A program made the translations under genes and the position numbers. Below, piece after piece: positions 36,340-48,649 of a DNA stretch of 64,000 nt. The notes under the pieces are model-generated. The model saw nothing but the letters and a program-made list of their open reading frames with translations. It was not told where the DNA came from and made no database searches. Numbering within the stretch: the stretch's first letter is position 1; the number at the start of each line of letters is the position of its first letter. Origin of the DNA: Cordilura impudica (taxonomy: Eukaryota > Arthropoda > Insecta > Diptera > Scathophagidae); contig OY821517.1 of NCBI GenBank assembly GCA_963682025.1, positions 108,242,972 to 108,306,971 on the forward strand. The letters are read 5' to 3'.

Positions 36340-36985
36340 ACCAAATTTTAATGAAATCGGTTTAGCTGTTTATAAGAAACAGAAAAAGTGGGCATAAAAA
36401 TGCCACGCCCACCATATCAAAATTTTTATAGTCTATAGTTCCTTCTGGAGCTTCCACTACATATGTGCCAAATTTGAATAAAATCAGTTTAGCCGTTTAT
36501 AAGTTACAGAAAAAGTGGGCGTAAAAGGGCCACGCCCACCATATCGAATTGTTTTATAGCCTATAGTTCCTTCCGGAGCTTCCACTGTCTATGTGCCAAA
36601 TTTCAATCAAATCGGTTCAGCCGTTTATTAGATAAAGAAAAAGTGAGCGTAAAAGGGCCACGCCCACCATATCGAATTTTTTATAGCCTATAGTTCCTTC
36701 CGGAGATTCCACTGTCTATGTGCCAAATTGCAATCAAATCGGTTCAGCCGTTTATTACATAAAGAAAAAGTGGGCGTAAAAGGGCCACGCCCACCAAATC
36801 GAATTTTTATAGCCTATAGTTCCTTCCGGAGCTTCCACTGTCTATATGCCAAATTTCAATAAAATCGGTTCAGCCGTTTATTAGATAAAGAAAAACTGGG
36901 CGTAAAAGGGCCACGCCCACCATATCTATATATATACTAAATTTCAATAAAATCGGTTCAGTCGTTTAGGCGTGATGCTCACACA
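36340..36985 (-). repeat. Five tandem repeats of about 127 bp inside the Helitron
   Basis: The CCACGCCCACC boundary recurs at 36403, 36530, 36658, 36785 and 36911. Each unit has TATAGCCTATAGTTCCTTCC, GGAGCTTCCACTGTCTATG, CAAATTTCAATAAAATCGGT and AAAGTGGGCGTAAAAGGGCC. The first unit is the most diverged. Confidence 0.9.
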
Positions 36986-37038
36986 AACAAACAAACAAAC
37001 ATACAAACCAACAGTCATTTTTATAATATTAATAAGGA

Positions 37039-38212
37039 TACAAAAAAATAACATTACTAAATTATTAATATTTTGAAACAAAAAAAATATATAGTTAAAT
37101 TTTCTATACATTAAGTTATTTTAAGTAAAAATTAATTAATTATATATGGTGTATTCATTTTTGGAACTGATTCAAAATTAGGTACAAAAATTATGATGTG
37201 AGAAACTTTAATATATGAAATTAAATCATATAAAGAAAGATAATTGTTTCGAATATAAAAACTTATAAAAAAATAATAATTTACTGAATGTTAATTACCA
37301 AATTGAGCAATTTTAACAATAAAAAAGAAAGAAAACCAACTCACTGTTTGAAATGGTCCATCGATGACGCGAGGCCTGAAGTCAGTTGTAGACGGAGTTT
37401 CCTTTTGTTTTCTTCTGTTATTATATCATAATTTCACTCAATTATATTGTATTTTATTTATTTGCTTCAGTTCAAAAAAGTAATATTAATATGTGTGTGA
37501 ATGTGTGTATGTTAATTGGGTTTAATAATATATGTATATCATAGTTAAGTCGTAGAAAAATAATTAATTAAAAAAAAAATTTTAAGTTTTAAAATTAAAT
37601 ATTCCAAAAAAAAAAAATAATCCATTGATAACCAATTTTTTACATTTATATTGTTCTTAAATATTTTTTTTTTCTTGTTACCGTTATTGTCACTATAATA
37701 TTTTTATTATATCGCTTTTTCTTTTAATAGTTTATCATTTTTTTCTTTTGTTTTTACTTTAAATTATTTTCCCCTATTTGCTTTTTATACTTTTGTATTT
37801 TATCACTAAAAACCATGTATTTTTCTATATACTGATGAAAATTCTATGCACTGTTTTCCAATTCTGTTAATTTTTATGATTGAAGAAGAAAATTTCAAGG
37901 ATTTCGATTGTTGTAAAATCAAGTAAGGCCTTTTGGAATTCATTGACCATCAAATTATTAGAATCCTCTTATAGATTTCAAACAAACAATTGCACCAAAA
38001 TTTCTCACAGATGATATAATCTAAATTTTAATAAAATTCGAATTCACATTAATATTATGGATATTTGGTCCTTGCAAATTATAAACTCACCCAAGCCGGT
38101 TGAAATTTTGAGAAGAAAAAATAGTACCACGGTTTATTTATAGAGAAATAAAATAATGCAAACGAGTTCAAACAAATTCAAATGTAGAATGAAAAATTTT
38201 ATGAAAATATTA
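37039..38212. other. No gene seen; AT-rich
   Basis: Dominated by homopolymers and (TA)-rich sequence. No domain, repeat or RNA gene recognised. Confidence 0.4.
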
Positions 38213-39016
38213 AAAAAACAAGTAAGAAAATTATAGTCGGTTTAGACCGACTATAGGATACCCTATACCATGCGTTTAGAGACCCTACCCAATAGGCGCA
38301 GCTAACTCGACATAGAAAATAAGCATAAACCAAATTTGAGTGGGATTTTTATAAATTTTTTTGTCTGCAGATATGAAAAAGATCATATCGGATGATATAT
38401 CTATATGGGGACTAGGCCCAAAAATGGACCGATCCTGACCATGTTTGGTAAAGTCTCTTGTATTTTGCAAAAATATATACAAACAAAATTTGAGAAGAAT
38501 CAGTGCAATATTTTTGTTTTTTTGATAGATTTAAGTGAAGATCGGGAAGCTGCTCTATATGGGGCCTATGACTAAGAGTTGTCCACTAAGGATCATTTTT
38601 GAGCTACTGATTAATGGATGTAGTATATACATACGAACCCAATTTGCCTAAGATTTGTATAATAATTTGGATCTTATGGCAATATATGTTGATTTCATAG
38701 GGGTCATTTGTATGGGGGCTAGGTCTGAACATGGACCGATTCTCACCAATTTCAACAGCGTTCATCCCGTAGCCGATAAAAGATTAAATACCAAATTTCA
38801 TCAAAATATATTCATATTTGCGACCTGCAGTTTGATTAAAAACTTTACATGAACACACAGACGGACGGACGGACGGAGGACATCGCTAAATCGAATCAGA
38901 TAGTAATTCTGATTCGATCGGTATAATTAAAGATGGGTGTAGGACAAATATTTTTGGTTGTTACAAACAGCAGCACAAAGTCATTATACCCAAACCACAT
39001 AGTGGTATAGGGTATA
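38213..39016 (-). mobile_element. INE/DINE-like repeat, copy 3 (uninterrupted)
   Basis: AACAAGTAAGAAAATTATAG, hairpin TAGTCGGTTTAGACCGACTA, core GGACGGACGGACGGAGG (38860-38880), end CCAAACCACATAGTGGTATA then GGGTATA. This is the best full-length reference in the window and preserves the pre-insertion site of the outer Helitron. Confidence 0.75.
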
Positions 39017-39039
39017 AAAAATGTTTATCTACTCATCTT

Positions 39040-39600
39040 AGTCTTCAGCAATTCTAAGACGTTGTTGAAAAATAGTTATTTTTGACTTGTTCGTATTAAC
39101 TCTTAAGTTCCATGATAAACAATGCAGAGCGTCAATCATATATTGTGAACTACATTTATATCACCAAATAAAGTACAGGATGATCACTTTTGTATAATGA
39201 AAACAAAACTGGACTAACCCCAGAGTCAACTAAAAAATATTCCAAAATTAGGCTCTTGTGTTTTCATACAGAGACTGTAAAGTACGAATCGTTTTTGATG
39301 AAATCTCTATGTATAACAGCTTGTAAAATAGGCTGCTTCTGGGTATCATATCGAATGCACACCAGAAGTCAACAAAGAATGAAAGAGTACAATTATTATT
39401 TATTTCGTTTAAATCTACAATTTAAATATTTTGTCTTTTCGTTCAAAATATTATTTCCTTTTATGCGATTCATTAAAATGTTATTATATAGTTTGCAGAG
39501 TATGTTTATTAAGAATACACTTTTTTTAATAACGGAATCAAGATTGGCTGCTTGAAGTATATAGGAATGTCCTCCCAAAGGAAAATGTAATTAAATATAT
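39040..39600 (-). pseudogene. Non-LTR reverse transcriptase fragments (same family as 18.3-20.2 kb)
   Basis: Minus strand: IPIYFKQPILIPLLKKVYS (about 39575-39520), LSFFVDFWCAFDMIPRSSLF (about 39390-39330), YKLLYIEISSKTIRTLQSLY, then beyond a deletion LHCLSWNLRVNTNKSKITIF (about 39130-39070). The motif order FVDFSSAFDTI, SSKII.LQSLY, W.LKVN.DKSK is that of the RT at 19.2 kb. The catalytic YADD segment is deleted. Confidence 0.65.
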
Positions 39601-39619
39601 TCAGTATTTCTTTAAGGAA

Positions 39620-41124
39620 GCCAACCCTCTCCTGGGGATTTCTTTAATTTGAGATTCTTTATAGAAGCATGCAATACAATCACATAATCTAAAAATAGAA
39701 TAAAAAAAGCTTCCCCAAAATAAGGCATACACCAACCTTTCTCTTGAGCTTTATTCCTATTTTGTAAAACAGAGTTACAGCATGAACAAAAGTTATTAGC
39801 ATTTGCATTTCCCTTAGGCATATGAGTACGACCTTCCAGCGAGTTAGATAGCCTCTACCATTCTTTGCTGTATTCAGCTTTATAAAGTTTTCTAATATTA
39901 TTATTTTATAAAATTAGTTTGTTTCCCACCACATAATTTGAGGTATTTTACTCTTGAAGCATAGTATCGTGACTTGTGATTTGCTTAAAATTATATGTTT
40001 GCTGACCGAAAACAAAAGCATTGCCCGTCTAACCATTTCAATTTGGCTCACAGAAAGTTTAAGTCGTTTTGCTTAATTTTGTTTGTTTAATTTTTGTTTT
40101 TTTTGCTGAAACCATTTCATCCACGTTAAGGCTGAGAATAATATTACCGTTCCAGTAAATTTTTTGTAAATACACACAGAAAACAGATTCATTGTGGCTA
40201 CCGAATTTATTACCAACCGAATTGCGATAATGCTAATAACCGATTTACAGGTTCACGATGATTACAATTCTATTGCCTTAACAGTAAATACTTTATTATT
40301 ATAGAAGATTGGCAGATGATATGAAATTTCTATTGATACAATCAAAAATACAGTTGTTCCACTTAAGACCAATTCGGTTGGCAAATATTTTTTCTGTGTG
40401 TAAGATTGCAGCCAGCTAAAATTTAAGCTATTTGGAATTTTAATATTGAGACATAAACGCATATGATGAGAATAGGCCTTATATGTCACCGTGAAATCAT
40501 CAACATATTGTAGAAAATTACATGTTCAGATATGGTAACCGACAACAGTGCTATAATTTCTTGTTCCGGAAAGATGCTTATAAAGAACAAAAAAAAAAAA
40601 ACTTTAATTACAGAAACAGCAAACAGACAGTACCAATAAGTATTTTAAGCCCATCGGTATCAAAAGGGTTTAGCTGGATCAAATATAGTACATATCAAAA
40701 CCAGTCAATTTATTACTAGAATTTTTAGCAGCAACCAACAGCTCTCTGATGCCAATGGAAATTAAAAAAAGGTTGAAAAATGATAATCTTATTTTGAGCT
40801 GTAATGAAAATCACATTAAAGCATTAAAAAATTAAATAAAACTCTTGTTATTTCAAGCAGTGATTGCAGAGCAGCCAAACACATAAAACAATTAATCCGA
40901 CAAGAATAAACTTTTAAAATTACCATATATACGAATTTGTTTCTAAGTGGTGTACCAAACTGATTTTCAGACTAAAAAATAACTGATTTATTTCAATTAT
41001 AATAGTTTGTTTTTTCAGAGATTTGCCTATTTCTTCAAAATACTGTCTCAAAAATTGTAAACTTCAACGCAAATTTAAAACTAATTCCGTATCTATTTCA
41101 TTACATTCATCTCAAAATTTGAAT
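39620..41124. other. No gene seen
   Basis: AT-rich, with only short ORFs of no recognisable family. Confidence 0.4.
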
Positions 41125-41357
41125 AATATAAGTCACTTTACCAAATATGGTCAGGATCGGTCGCTTTTTGGGACCTCGTCCCCATATAAATATAGCATAT
41201 AAAATCTGCAGGCAAAAGAAATTAATAACAGTGACACTAAAATGTGGTTTATATATATTTGCTTTATGTAATTATTTGACGAAGACCCTTTCTTTAAATG
41301 CATGCTATAGGGTATATTATATTCAGCTTAGACCAATTATAATTTTCTTCTATGTTT
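41125..41357 (+). mobile_element. INE/DINE-like repeat, 3' fragment
   Basis: TATAAGTCACTTTACCAAAT..GGTCAGGATCGGTC..CCCCATATAAATATAGCAT..ATAGGGTATATTATATTCAG corresponds to the last third of the full copies. The terminal hairpin is degraded. Confidence 0.65.
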
Positions 41358-42782
41358 TTATTTATGGATAGTACTCCTTTTAGAGACTTTTTCTTCATAT
41401 AATTTAAGCTTTAATTTTAGAAATGGGATGCAAAAGAGTAGTACATCAAACACTTGAATTTATGCATTAATAATGAATTTAATATTGTTGCCGGTAATAA
41501 TATGTGGGACTTAAGTGTTATAGAATCATGTAGAATGTAAAATTCAAATTTGAGTAAAGTTTGTATCATTTAGATGTGCTATATTTTTAAAAATGCTTCA
41601 AATACGATTGTTCACGGTTGTTCACCACTCCTTATATCTTTTGTTCATTATTCATTATTAAAGATCATTATAATACATTTTGAAATATATTTATAGATTA
41701 AAAAATATGTTATTACCATTTACAATGCAATATAATAAGCCATCGGCAAAGATGACTTTATAATTTTGATCACTATTACTCAACACGTTGAACTCTCAAC
41801 AGCAAACCAACACATCGTAAAATCACAGTTTTTCCGTCGTCTTTAACCTCATCATATTTCAACAAGCAAATCATCCAGCAACCATTGCATTGTGAAGTTA
41901 TCAATTCTCATCATATTGAACTAGCTGATTTGTGGAAGGAGAAAAAAACCCAAATTTATTGATTGTAAGACCCAAGTACAAATTTGCAAATTTTTTTAAA
42001 GCTAAATTTCAATAAACAAAAGATGTAAGTCTTATTAATTTCAAGCCAATTTAGATTTATTTGTTATTAATCCTAAGTAAGTTCCTCACAAATCCCCCAT
42101 TTTTTTTCCCAAATAAGTTTCCAACAAATAAAAGTATATTTAATTTAAATACAGGGTTGGGTTATGGAAATTTAACATACCTTAGTATGTCCATTTAATT
42201 TATTAAATAACCTGACCTCACATAATTAAGTATGCCTATATAAAAAGTTGTTTTCCAGCTACAACTTTATTCAACGATAGTGGTACCTTAATTGCCTGAT
42301 ATACTAAAGGAACAGCAGTTGTCTTTTTTTAGGTTTTTACAATTCTAACACAATATTTACCGAAACCGTCATTTGGACGGGTGTCAAATTTCATACGTTC
42401 AAAGATAATTCAAAAAAAATATGTTGTATGTTATTAACTTGATTTAAATGTGTGTATATTCCACTTCATTCATATGTAGTTTACCCGTCAAATTGGCAGA
42501 CCATATTATGTCAGTATACATTGATATTGAAATAGAGGTTATGAAGCGGCAGGACCAGCAGCCTATGCCAAGAGAAATTCTGTACTAGTAAGTGTAAAGA
42601 GCGCGTTTGGGCTGATAATTGATAAGCGTGTGTTGGAAAATATCCCAATTTGTGCCAAAATGGAGTCATTTTACATTTGAAAGCTAAATTAGATTGCAAC
42701 AAGAAGGAAGCTATGGTCACTTGGAAGCTTATGAAACAAAATTATTGAAGGCCATATATGGTTTAAGAAAAAGGTACCGAGT
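41358..42782. other. No gene seen
   Basis: AT-rich spacer. The last 250 bp (from about 42530) could be eroded 5' piggyBac sequence, but no motif is legible. Confidence 0.3.
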
Positions 42783-42912
42783 AAACGTTTACAGACCGAT
42801 AAATTTGCGTTAATTTCCCAAACATGGAATAAATTTATGGAAAGCTGGTTATAAGCCTTGAGCTAATATTACTATTGATGAACAATTGTTCTCAACAGAG
42901 GCCAAATGCTGA
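42783..42912 (+). pseudogene. piggyBac transposase fragment
   Basis: KRLQTDKFALISQTWNKFME then, after a frame change, GYKP-stop-ANITIDEQLFSTEAKC. The NITIDEQLF block with its Asp is a hallmark of piggyBac (DDE_Tnp_1_7) transposases. Nothing further downstream is readable: the relic runs straight into a Helitron-type end at 42923. Confidence 0.65.
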
Positions 42913-42922
42913 TTATACAATA

Positions 42923-42943
42923 CTAGCTGTCTTGACCCGGGAT
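42923..42943 (-). other. Helitron-like 3' terminus remnant
   Basis: A then CTAGCTGTCTTGACCCGGG on the plus strand equals a minus-strand 3' end ...CCCGGGTCAAGACAGCTAG before T. It resembles the termini at 29184 and 35589. The usual hairpin is not intact and no 5' end was identified. Confidence 0.35.
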
Positions 42944-43306
42944 CCAAAGGCCTTTTACATGAAAATAGTTAATTATGCTTACCAGGCAGCTGAGTACTTA
43001 GTCTCCGATGAACAACTTCCCCAGAAAAATTAACTTTCTCCCCAAAAATTTGTTTTGGATTGGGGAATTTTTTTTATCGTTTACGCTTTTTTGGGAGTAA
43101 ATTCATTTTTTATTTCAATTTTAATTTTTTGGTTTTTTAATTTAGAAGTTTTTTTATAAGACGCTTCAGCAAAAATGTTTAAAAAATGAGTTGCGAAACC
43201 GATTTAATTTTTTTGTTTTAAGTTTATTTATTTTGCAAACATCAAATATAACACAAACGTTTGCAAATTAAAGGAATTAGAACTTTTAAAAATTGAATTA
43301 CTTCAT

Positions 43307-44087
43307 TATACCCTATACCACTATGTGGTTTGGGTATAATGACTTTGTGCTGCTGTTTGTAACAACCAAAAATATTTGACCTACACCCATCTTTAATTAT
43401 ACCCATCGAATCAGAATCACTATCTGATTCGATTTAACGATGTCCGTCCGTCTGTGTGTCCATGTAATGCTTGTAATCAAACTGCAGGTCGCAAATATGA
43501 ATATATTTTGACGAAATTTGGTACATAAGCTTTTATCGGCCATGGGATGAAAGCTATTGAAATTGGTGAGAATGGGTCCATGTTCAGACCTAGCCCCATA
43601 CAAATGACCCCTATGAAATCAACATATATTGCCATAAGATTCAAATTATCATACAAATCCTAGTCAAATTGGGTTTGTATGTATATATTACATCCATTAA
43701 TCAGTAGTCCAAAAATGATCCTTATTGGACAACTCTTAGTCATAGGCCCCATATAGAGCTGCTTCCCGATCTTCACTTAAATCTATCAAAAAAGAAAAAT
43801 ATTGCTCTGATTCTTCTCAAATTTTGTTTGTATATATTTTTGCAAAATATAAGAGACTCTACCAAATATGGTCAGGATCGCTCGGGGCCTAGTCCCCATA
43901 TAGATATAGCATCCGATATGAACTTTTTCATCTCTGCAGCCGAAAAAATTAATAAAAATCCCACTCAATTTGGTTTATGCTTATTTTCTATATCCAGTTA
44001 GTTGGGCCTGAGAGATAGGGTCTCTAAACGCATGGTATAGGGTATCGTATAGTCGGTCTAGACCGAATATAATTTTCTTACTTTTTC
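43307..44087 (+). mobile_element. INE/DINE-like repeat, copy 4
   Basis: TATACCCTATACCACTATGT start, short core GTCCGTCCGTCTGTGTGTCC (43442-43461), end hairpin TAGTCGGTCTAGACCGAATA then TAATTTTCTTACTTTTT. Full-length and close to copies 1 and 3. Confidence 0.75.
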
Positions 44088-44260
44088 AATATGTGATCGT
44101 CATTGAAATGACCCGTCAAATTCTTATAAGTTTCAAAAATGTGAAATGTATGCGATGTTTAAAATTGTACCGCAAGGTTGCTTTAAGCAACTGCTTATAG
44201 TTTATGCCCAGTAATTATTTCACATACGTTGATAACATTTTTCATAATACTTCTCACTGA

Positions 44261-44516
44261 GCCGCGTCCGCGCGTTCGACAGCTACACTCGTGCTGCCGC
44301 GCAGTTGTCGTCAATTTATTTTAATACCCAAAATAAATTTTTGCAGATCATTGCGATATTTTTGCTGAGCTGTGATCGCGTCTGCATACGCACGCAGCTT
44401 CCGCGCGTTTGGCAGCCACATCTGTGCTGCCGCGCCCTTGTTGTCAACTTATTTTAATTGCCAAGTTACATTTTTCGGACCATTCCGATATTTTAGCTAA
44501 GCTATTGAAAAGAATA
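44261..44516. repeat. GC-rich tandem duplication, period 133 bp
   Basis: CCGCGCGTT..CAGC-ACA-C-GTGCTGCCGCGC..TTGT-GTCAA-TTATTTTAAT recurs with its start at 44268 and 44401. This is the most GC-rich spot in the window. Promoter, tRNA and coding signals are absent. Confidence 0.7.
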
Positions 44517-47427
44517 CAAATTATAAATAAGTACGTTTATTGCAAGAAAGATATTGAGAGCAGTATGGGGAATTTGTTCATTTCTTCATTTAATTTTTTT
44601 GGGGAACTTGTTCGTTGGGGGCTAAGTACTCGGCGCCTGCTTACCATTACATCTATGTTTATGCATGGATTATTTTGAGTGTATGGTGTCTAAAATTTAC
44701 GAATTTTAGTTATTCTAGAGTTATGGGATATGCAACCTTTCTGGTTTTTCCTTCTGGTGCATATACGAAATGGTTATGCTGGCTCCCACCTCTGAAGCAG
44801 GCTACAGATAATTGTCTAAGTTGATACCTGCTACCGTAACAGATTGTCCTCTTATGTACGTTTTTGTACCATCTCTTGCAATGGAGGAACCAACTTACAA
44901 AAGTTTTCTGGTAGGCATATTTCAGTCGTTTCATGAGTTTCACATTCCCTAGACTCAGCTTGTCTTATCAGTTGGACCTGAAGACGGTGTTGAGTCGTTT
45001 AAGGAGTATCACATTCCCTCGACTCAACTTGTCTTAGCCACTGTATTTCTAGATGCACTTGAGTAGATTCAGGCAATGCCACTACTCTTATCAAAGATTG
45101 TCTTGATCTTTTCGCTTGAAACGTTATTGGGTTTGCTAAGGTGTTTCAGCATTTCTCGACTCAGATTGTTTAACTCGTTGAGATTCGATACGAATTTGAG
45201 TCTGATCAGATTCTCTAGAGTTCCGTTTTGTCGAAGCCTTTTTGCATTTGAGGTATTGCGGCCGATATGGTATGCTTTCATACGTAAGTCACAATTGCAA
45301 ATAGTTTTTTTTCCACCTTGACAATTCATTTGTATAGTGCAAAAGGTCAAATGGAAATATTTGCAACAGCTTGCTTTCTAATATAGCCAAAAGGTTAGAT
45401 GGAAATAAATTTAATATTTTATTTTCCAATATAGTTAAAAAGGCTAGATGGAAATATTTATATGAATTAATCTCATCGGAGTATTCCTACAGTGATAGTC
45501 AACCTGTATCTGTTTACCCATAAAATAATTTTAATTTACAACTCATATAGTAAAAAAGGCAATATGTTAACAAACACTAAAATCGTATGTAGAAAATTAA
45601 AAAAGTGGGCGTGGCCGATAAAAATATATGACGAACTTGCCTGGGATATGAGAATAATGTGCAGTAGATCGAGCGCAACCCGTAAATAATTTAAAAAAGT
45701 GGGCGTTAAAAAAGTGGCGATCTTGCCTAGTGTACAGAGATCGTGTGTACCAAATTTCAGGGAAATCCATTGAAAAATAAAAATTTGTAAAGTGGTCAAA
45801 CAAAGAAACAAACATATGACCAACAAACCTGAAATATTTGAAAAGAAGTTTTGGTTCGGAGCACAAGTTAACAGTTAATATGTTATAAATGAACTTCCGT
45901 ATATACGCAAAAATAATACCAGTCCAGGCTTCGTAGCCGGATATATTGGTAAAACTGGAAGAACAATATTTAGGAGATGCTAGATATACATAAACAACCA
46001 ATAATTTCTTCTTCGTCATGTCACTTAAAAAAATATTATATTTGAAAAAATGTAACTTTGGTTGGGACTACACGGGGTAATGGAAATGTCAAAATCAGAA
46101 AAGGCAATAAGAAAGAAAACATAAAACAGTTTTTTACTGCTATACAAATCCGAATCTTGCATTTTTCATATTTATAAAAGCAAACTCCACAAAAGGCATG
46201 AAATTTTTTTTTCAATTACAAATTAGATTAAGAAAATTGTATTTTTTCGATTAATATTGATTAAAAAAATTGTATCATAATATATCTGTAAATTTGATGG
46301 ATTGTGGCAAAAAGTTATTAAGTTTTGGAGGTGGGTATATCCAGTATTAATAGTATAAAATATCAATATCTTCGATAATCTATAATAGTAATAGGCAAGG
46401 CAATTTCTTGTGACCGATGTAAGTTTCACAGTTTTACCACGAATTTGACAAATAATATATCATTTGAAAGGTATTTCTTTTTAGCTGTTACCCAGAATTT
46501 CAGATTTTCATCGTCGGGAATATTTTTTTGGAGTTATGATCGTTTTAAGTTGCTACTAACACATACATAAAATTATACAATGCTGTGCGTGTGTTTATTA
46601 AATTTTTAATGTGTTTGTGTTAATGTGTTGAGTTTGTTTTCTTCATTTAAAATAAGTCGAATTGTGAAGCATATCTTTATGGTCTTTATTAAATGAAAAA
46701 ATTAAATTTCCTAGAATTTGCAGTTAAACCCAACTGATTATCAAGTTCGCCGATTTAAAGTAATCCAAAGCGCCAAACTCTGGTAATGAAGTACGCATTA
46801 GAGTATAAGTATGTAGGCTTATTGTTCTGATGACACACAGAAATAGTCTCGCAAAATACCTGCCGCTGATTATGTTTCTTCCAAAACATTTTATATAAAA
46901 ATGTTTGTGTTTTGGTCACATGAACTCTTTCAAGCATTGTTTATGTACAATACATGTGGAAAGTCATTTTAAAATTTTTCAATTAGAACAGGTTCTATTT
47001 TGAGATGACAGAACATATAAAAATACAACACTGCTTGTGACGGAAGAAAACCGGAGTAAATTAAAAAGATTAATATAAAAAAAAATAAAGTGTTTGGTAT
47101 TAATTAACAATTAAAATATATAAAATATATTAAGCGCCCCGGTAGGTGAGTATGTCAGGCGCAATTACATATGTACGTTTGAACGCAAAAATTATGAATC
47201 GTATGTAAAACGCCAGTTTTGACATACACACGAAATTATATATGGATCGTAAAACTGACTTTATATATAGTGTAACCGCACCTTTATACTTATAAATAGT
47301 TTGAAATGGTGAGTTTTGTTTTATACGGTAGAGTTAGAGATGCCAACTTTCAAGCAAAAAAATCAAAAGAGTACACCATAAACCACTAAAAGCTGCTAAT
47401 TCGAAACGAAATGATAAGCGCTAAAAT
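44517..47427. other. No gene; small tandem repeats and Helitron-like noncoding scraps
   Basis: 44925-45060 holds a 69 bp tandem pair (CACATTCCCT..GACTCA.CTTGTCTTA at 44941 and 45010). 45598-45830 has two units beginning AAAAAAGTGGGCGT with GATCTTGCCTAG-like text and ends AAACAAAGAAACAAACATAT, resembling Helitron noncoding DNA. No supported coding region. Confidence 0.45.
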
Positions 47428-48641
47428 CAGGGACCGTAATCATTATGAGTTTTATAATAAAAATTACACAATAATGATAATATTATGAGTTTTAAGGATT
47501 TTCTTCAATTGTAATGATTATTTTTGAGTAATATTAATAAAAATCAGCCATAATCATTATTTTTGAGCAAAAATAATAAAACTCAAAACTAATCATTATT
47601 TATGATTTTTATTTTTTTCGCTCAAAATAAAACTCACTTTCAATTTATGACTTTTTTGTGAGGTTTTTTACCAAACATAGTTGCATATCCTCATAAAACA
47701 AATCCAGAGGAACCAACCAAGGTGAAAAAAATTATTAAAAATTATTTCAAAAGTTTTTTTTAAATCAATTTCATTTGTTTTTAATTATTTATTATTTAAT
47801 TTTACAAAAAGCAATTTCGCCAAAGCCTCGTCTGATAGGTTGCATCTTTGATCCGTTAGATTTGTTTTTAATGCAGAAAAGGTTCTTTCAACACTCAGCA
47901 TCATTTAATTGTTATTGTAGTATAAAAAAATTTTAAGTTTAAGGTACGTGTATATTTGCAAAATGGATATACTTATATCCTGTTAAATTTTTATTGCATG
48001 TTCTGTACAAATATTACTGATGGTGCGTGATATTGCCAATTGGTAAGCCAGTTATGATATTATCAAAAAAATTTAAAAAGTTATATGCCTAATGCATATG
48101 TATGTACATGCGTATGTACATACATACGTATGTAAGTTCAAAACGACTGTTAGTAACAATACTAATATATATCAAAACAAATGCAATTATAACAAATGAT
48201 TCAAATTTTGAATTTCAAAACAAGGGCTTAGTAACAAAATTATTAAGTACAAATTATATTATGGGTATTCATGTAGGTGTAAGTATATATACATATGCAT
48301 AAAAATATGTAAGTACATCATATATAAAGTCGTAAATTGAGTGAGTTTTATTTTGAGCGAAAAAAATAAAAATCATAAATAATGATTATTTTTGAGTTTT
48401 TTTGTTTTTTTTTGCTCAAAAATAATGATTATGGCTGTTTTTTTTTTTATTATTACTCAAATATAATCATTACCATTGAAGAAAACTTAAAAAATCAAAA
48501 ATTTTAAAAAAATCATGACGGATATGCAAAGATTGTCAAAAAATAATAATAATGGTGCAATCAATTTTTTTTATGTCTGTTCTTAGTGATTGATTTTTTG
48601 ATTTAAAAAAAAAGAACAATAATCATTATTTACGGTCCTTG
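47428..48641 (-). mobile_element. hAT-superfamily element, 1214 bp, perfect TSD
   Basis: Ends CAGGGACCGTAA and TTACGGTCCTTG, with an identical 8 bp duplication GCTAAAAT on both sides (47420-47427, 48642-48649). Long subterminal inverted arms (47428-47638 and 48341-48641) carry AATAATGATTATTTTTGAG blocks and AAAATAAAACTCAC at their inner edge. Only the transposase C-terminus remains inside, so this is an internally deleted, non-autonomous copy. Confidence 0.9.
47785..47898 (-). pseudogene. hAT dimerisation-domain (hATC) remnant
   Basis: Minus-strand open stretch LSVERTFSALKTNLTDQRCN then LSDEALAKLLFVKLNNK and stop. ERxFSxLKxxxTxxRxxLSxExL is the hATC signature at the C-terminus of hAT transposases. 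Upstream sequence is deleted; it lies between the two inverted arms of the element. Confidence 0.8.
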
Positions 48642-48649
48642 GCTAAAAT

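Larger units (their letters stand above)
35589..37038 (-). mobile_element. Helitron, 1450 bp, with helicase fragment and tandem repeats
   Basis: Minus strand: 5' end TCCTTATTAATATTAT after A (complement of T37039). 3' end carries the hairpin CCCAGGCAACGCCGGG, then TACACACAGCTAG, before T (complement of A35588). Ends, hairpin position and A/T target all fit. The interior holds five tandem repeats and a helicase C-terminal fragment, so it is an internal deletion derivative of an autonomous element. It is a different family from the pair at 27.4-31.1 kb, although both share CCACGCCC-rich noncoding blocks. Confidence 0.85.

Noticed and set aside
36340..36985. CRISPR-like array (regular 127 bp repeats)
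   Set aside because: Units are contiguous, imperfect and without spacers, and lie inside a Helitron in a eukaryotic sequence.
39190..39555. 121-codon plus-strand ORF
   Set aside because: Antisense shadow of the minus-strand RT relic at 39040-39600.
44409..44678. 89-codon ORF starting in the GC-rich duplication
   Set aside because: Length follows from the GC-rich second copy; the frame is not kept between the two copies.
45536..46019. Overlapping minus-strand ORFs of 96 and 140 codons
   Set aside because: They run through Helitron-like noncoding repeats and low-complexity DNA with no domain.
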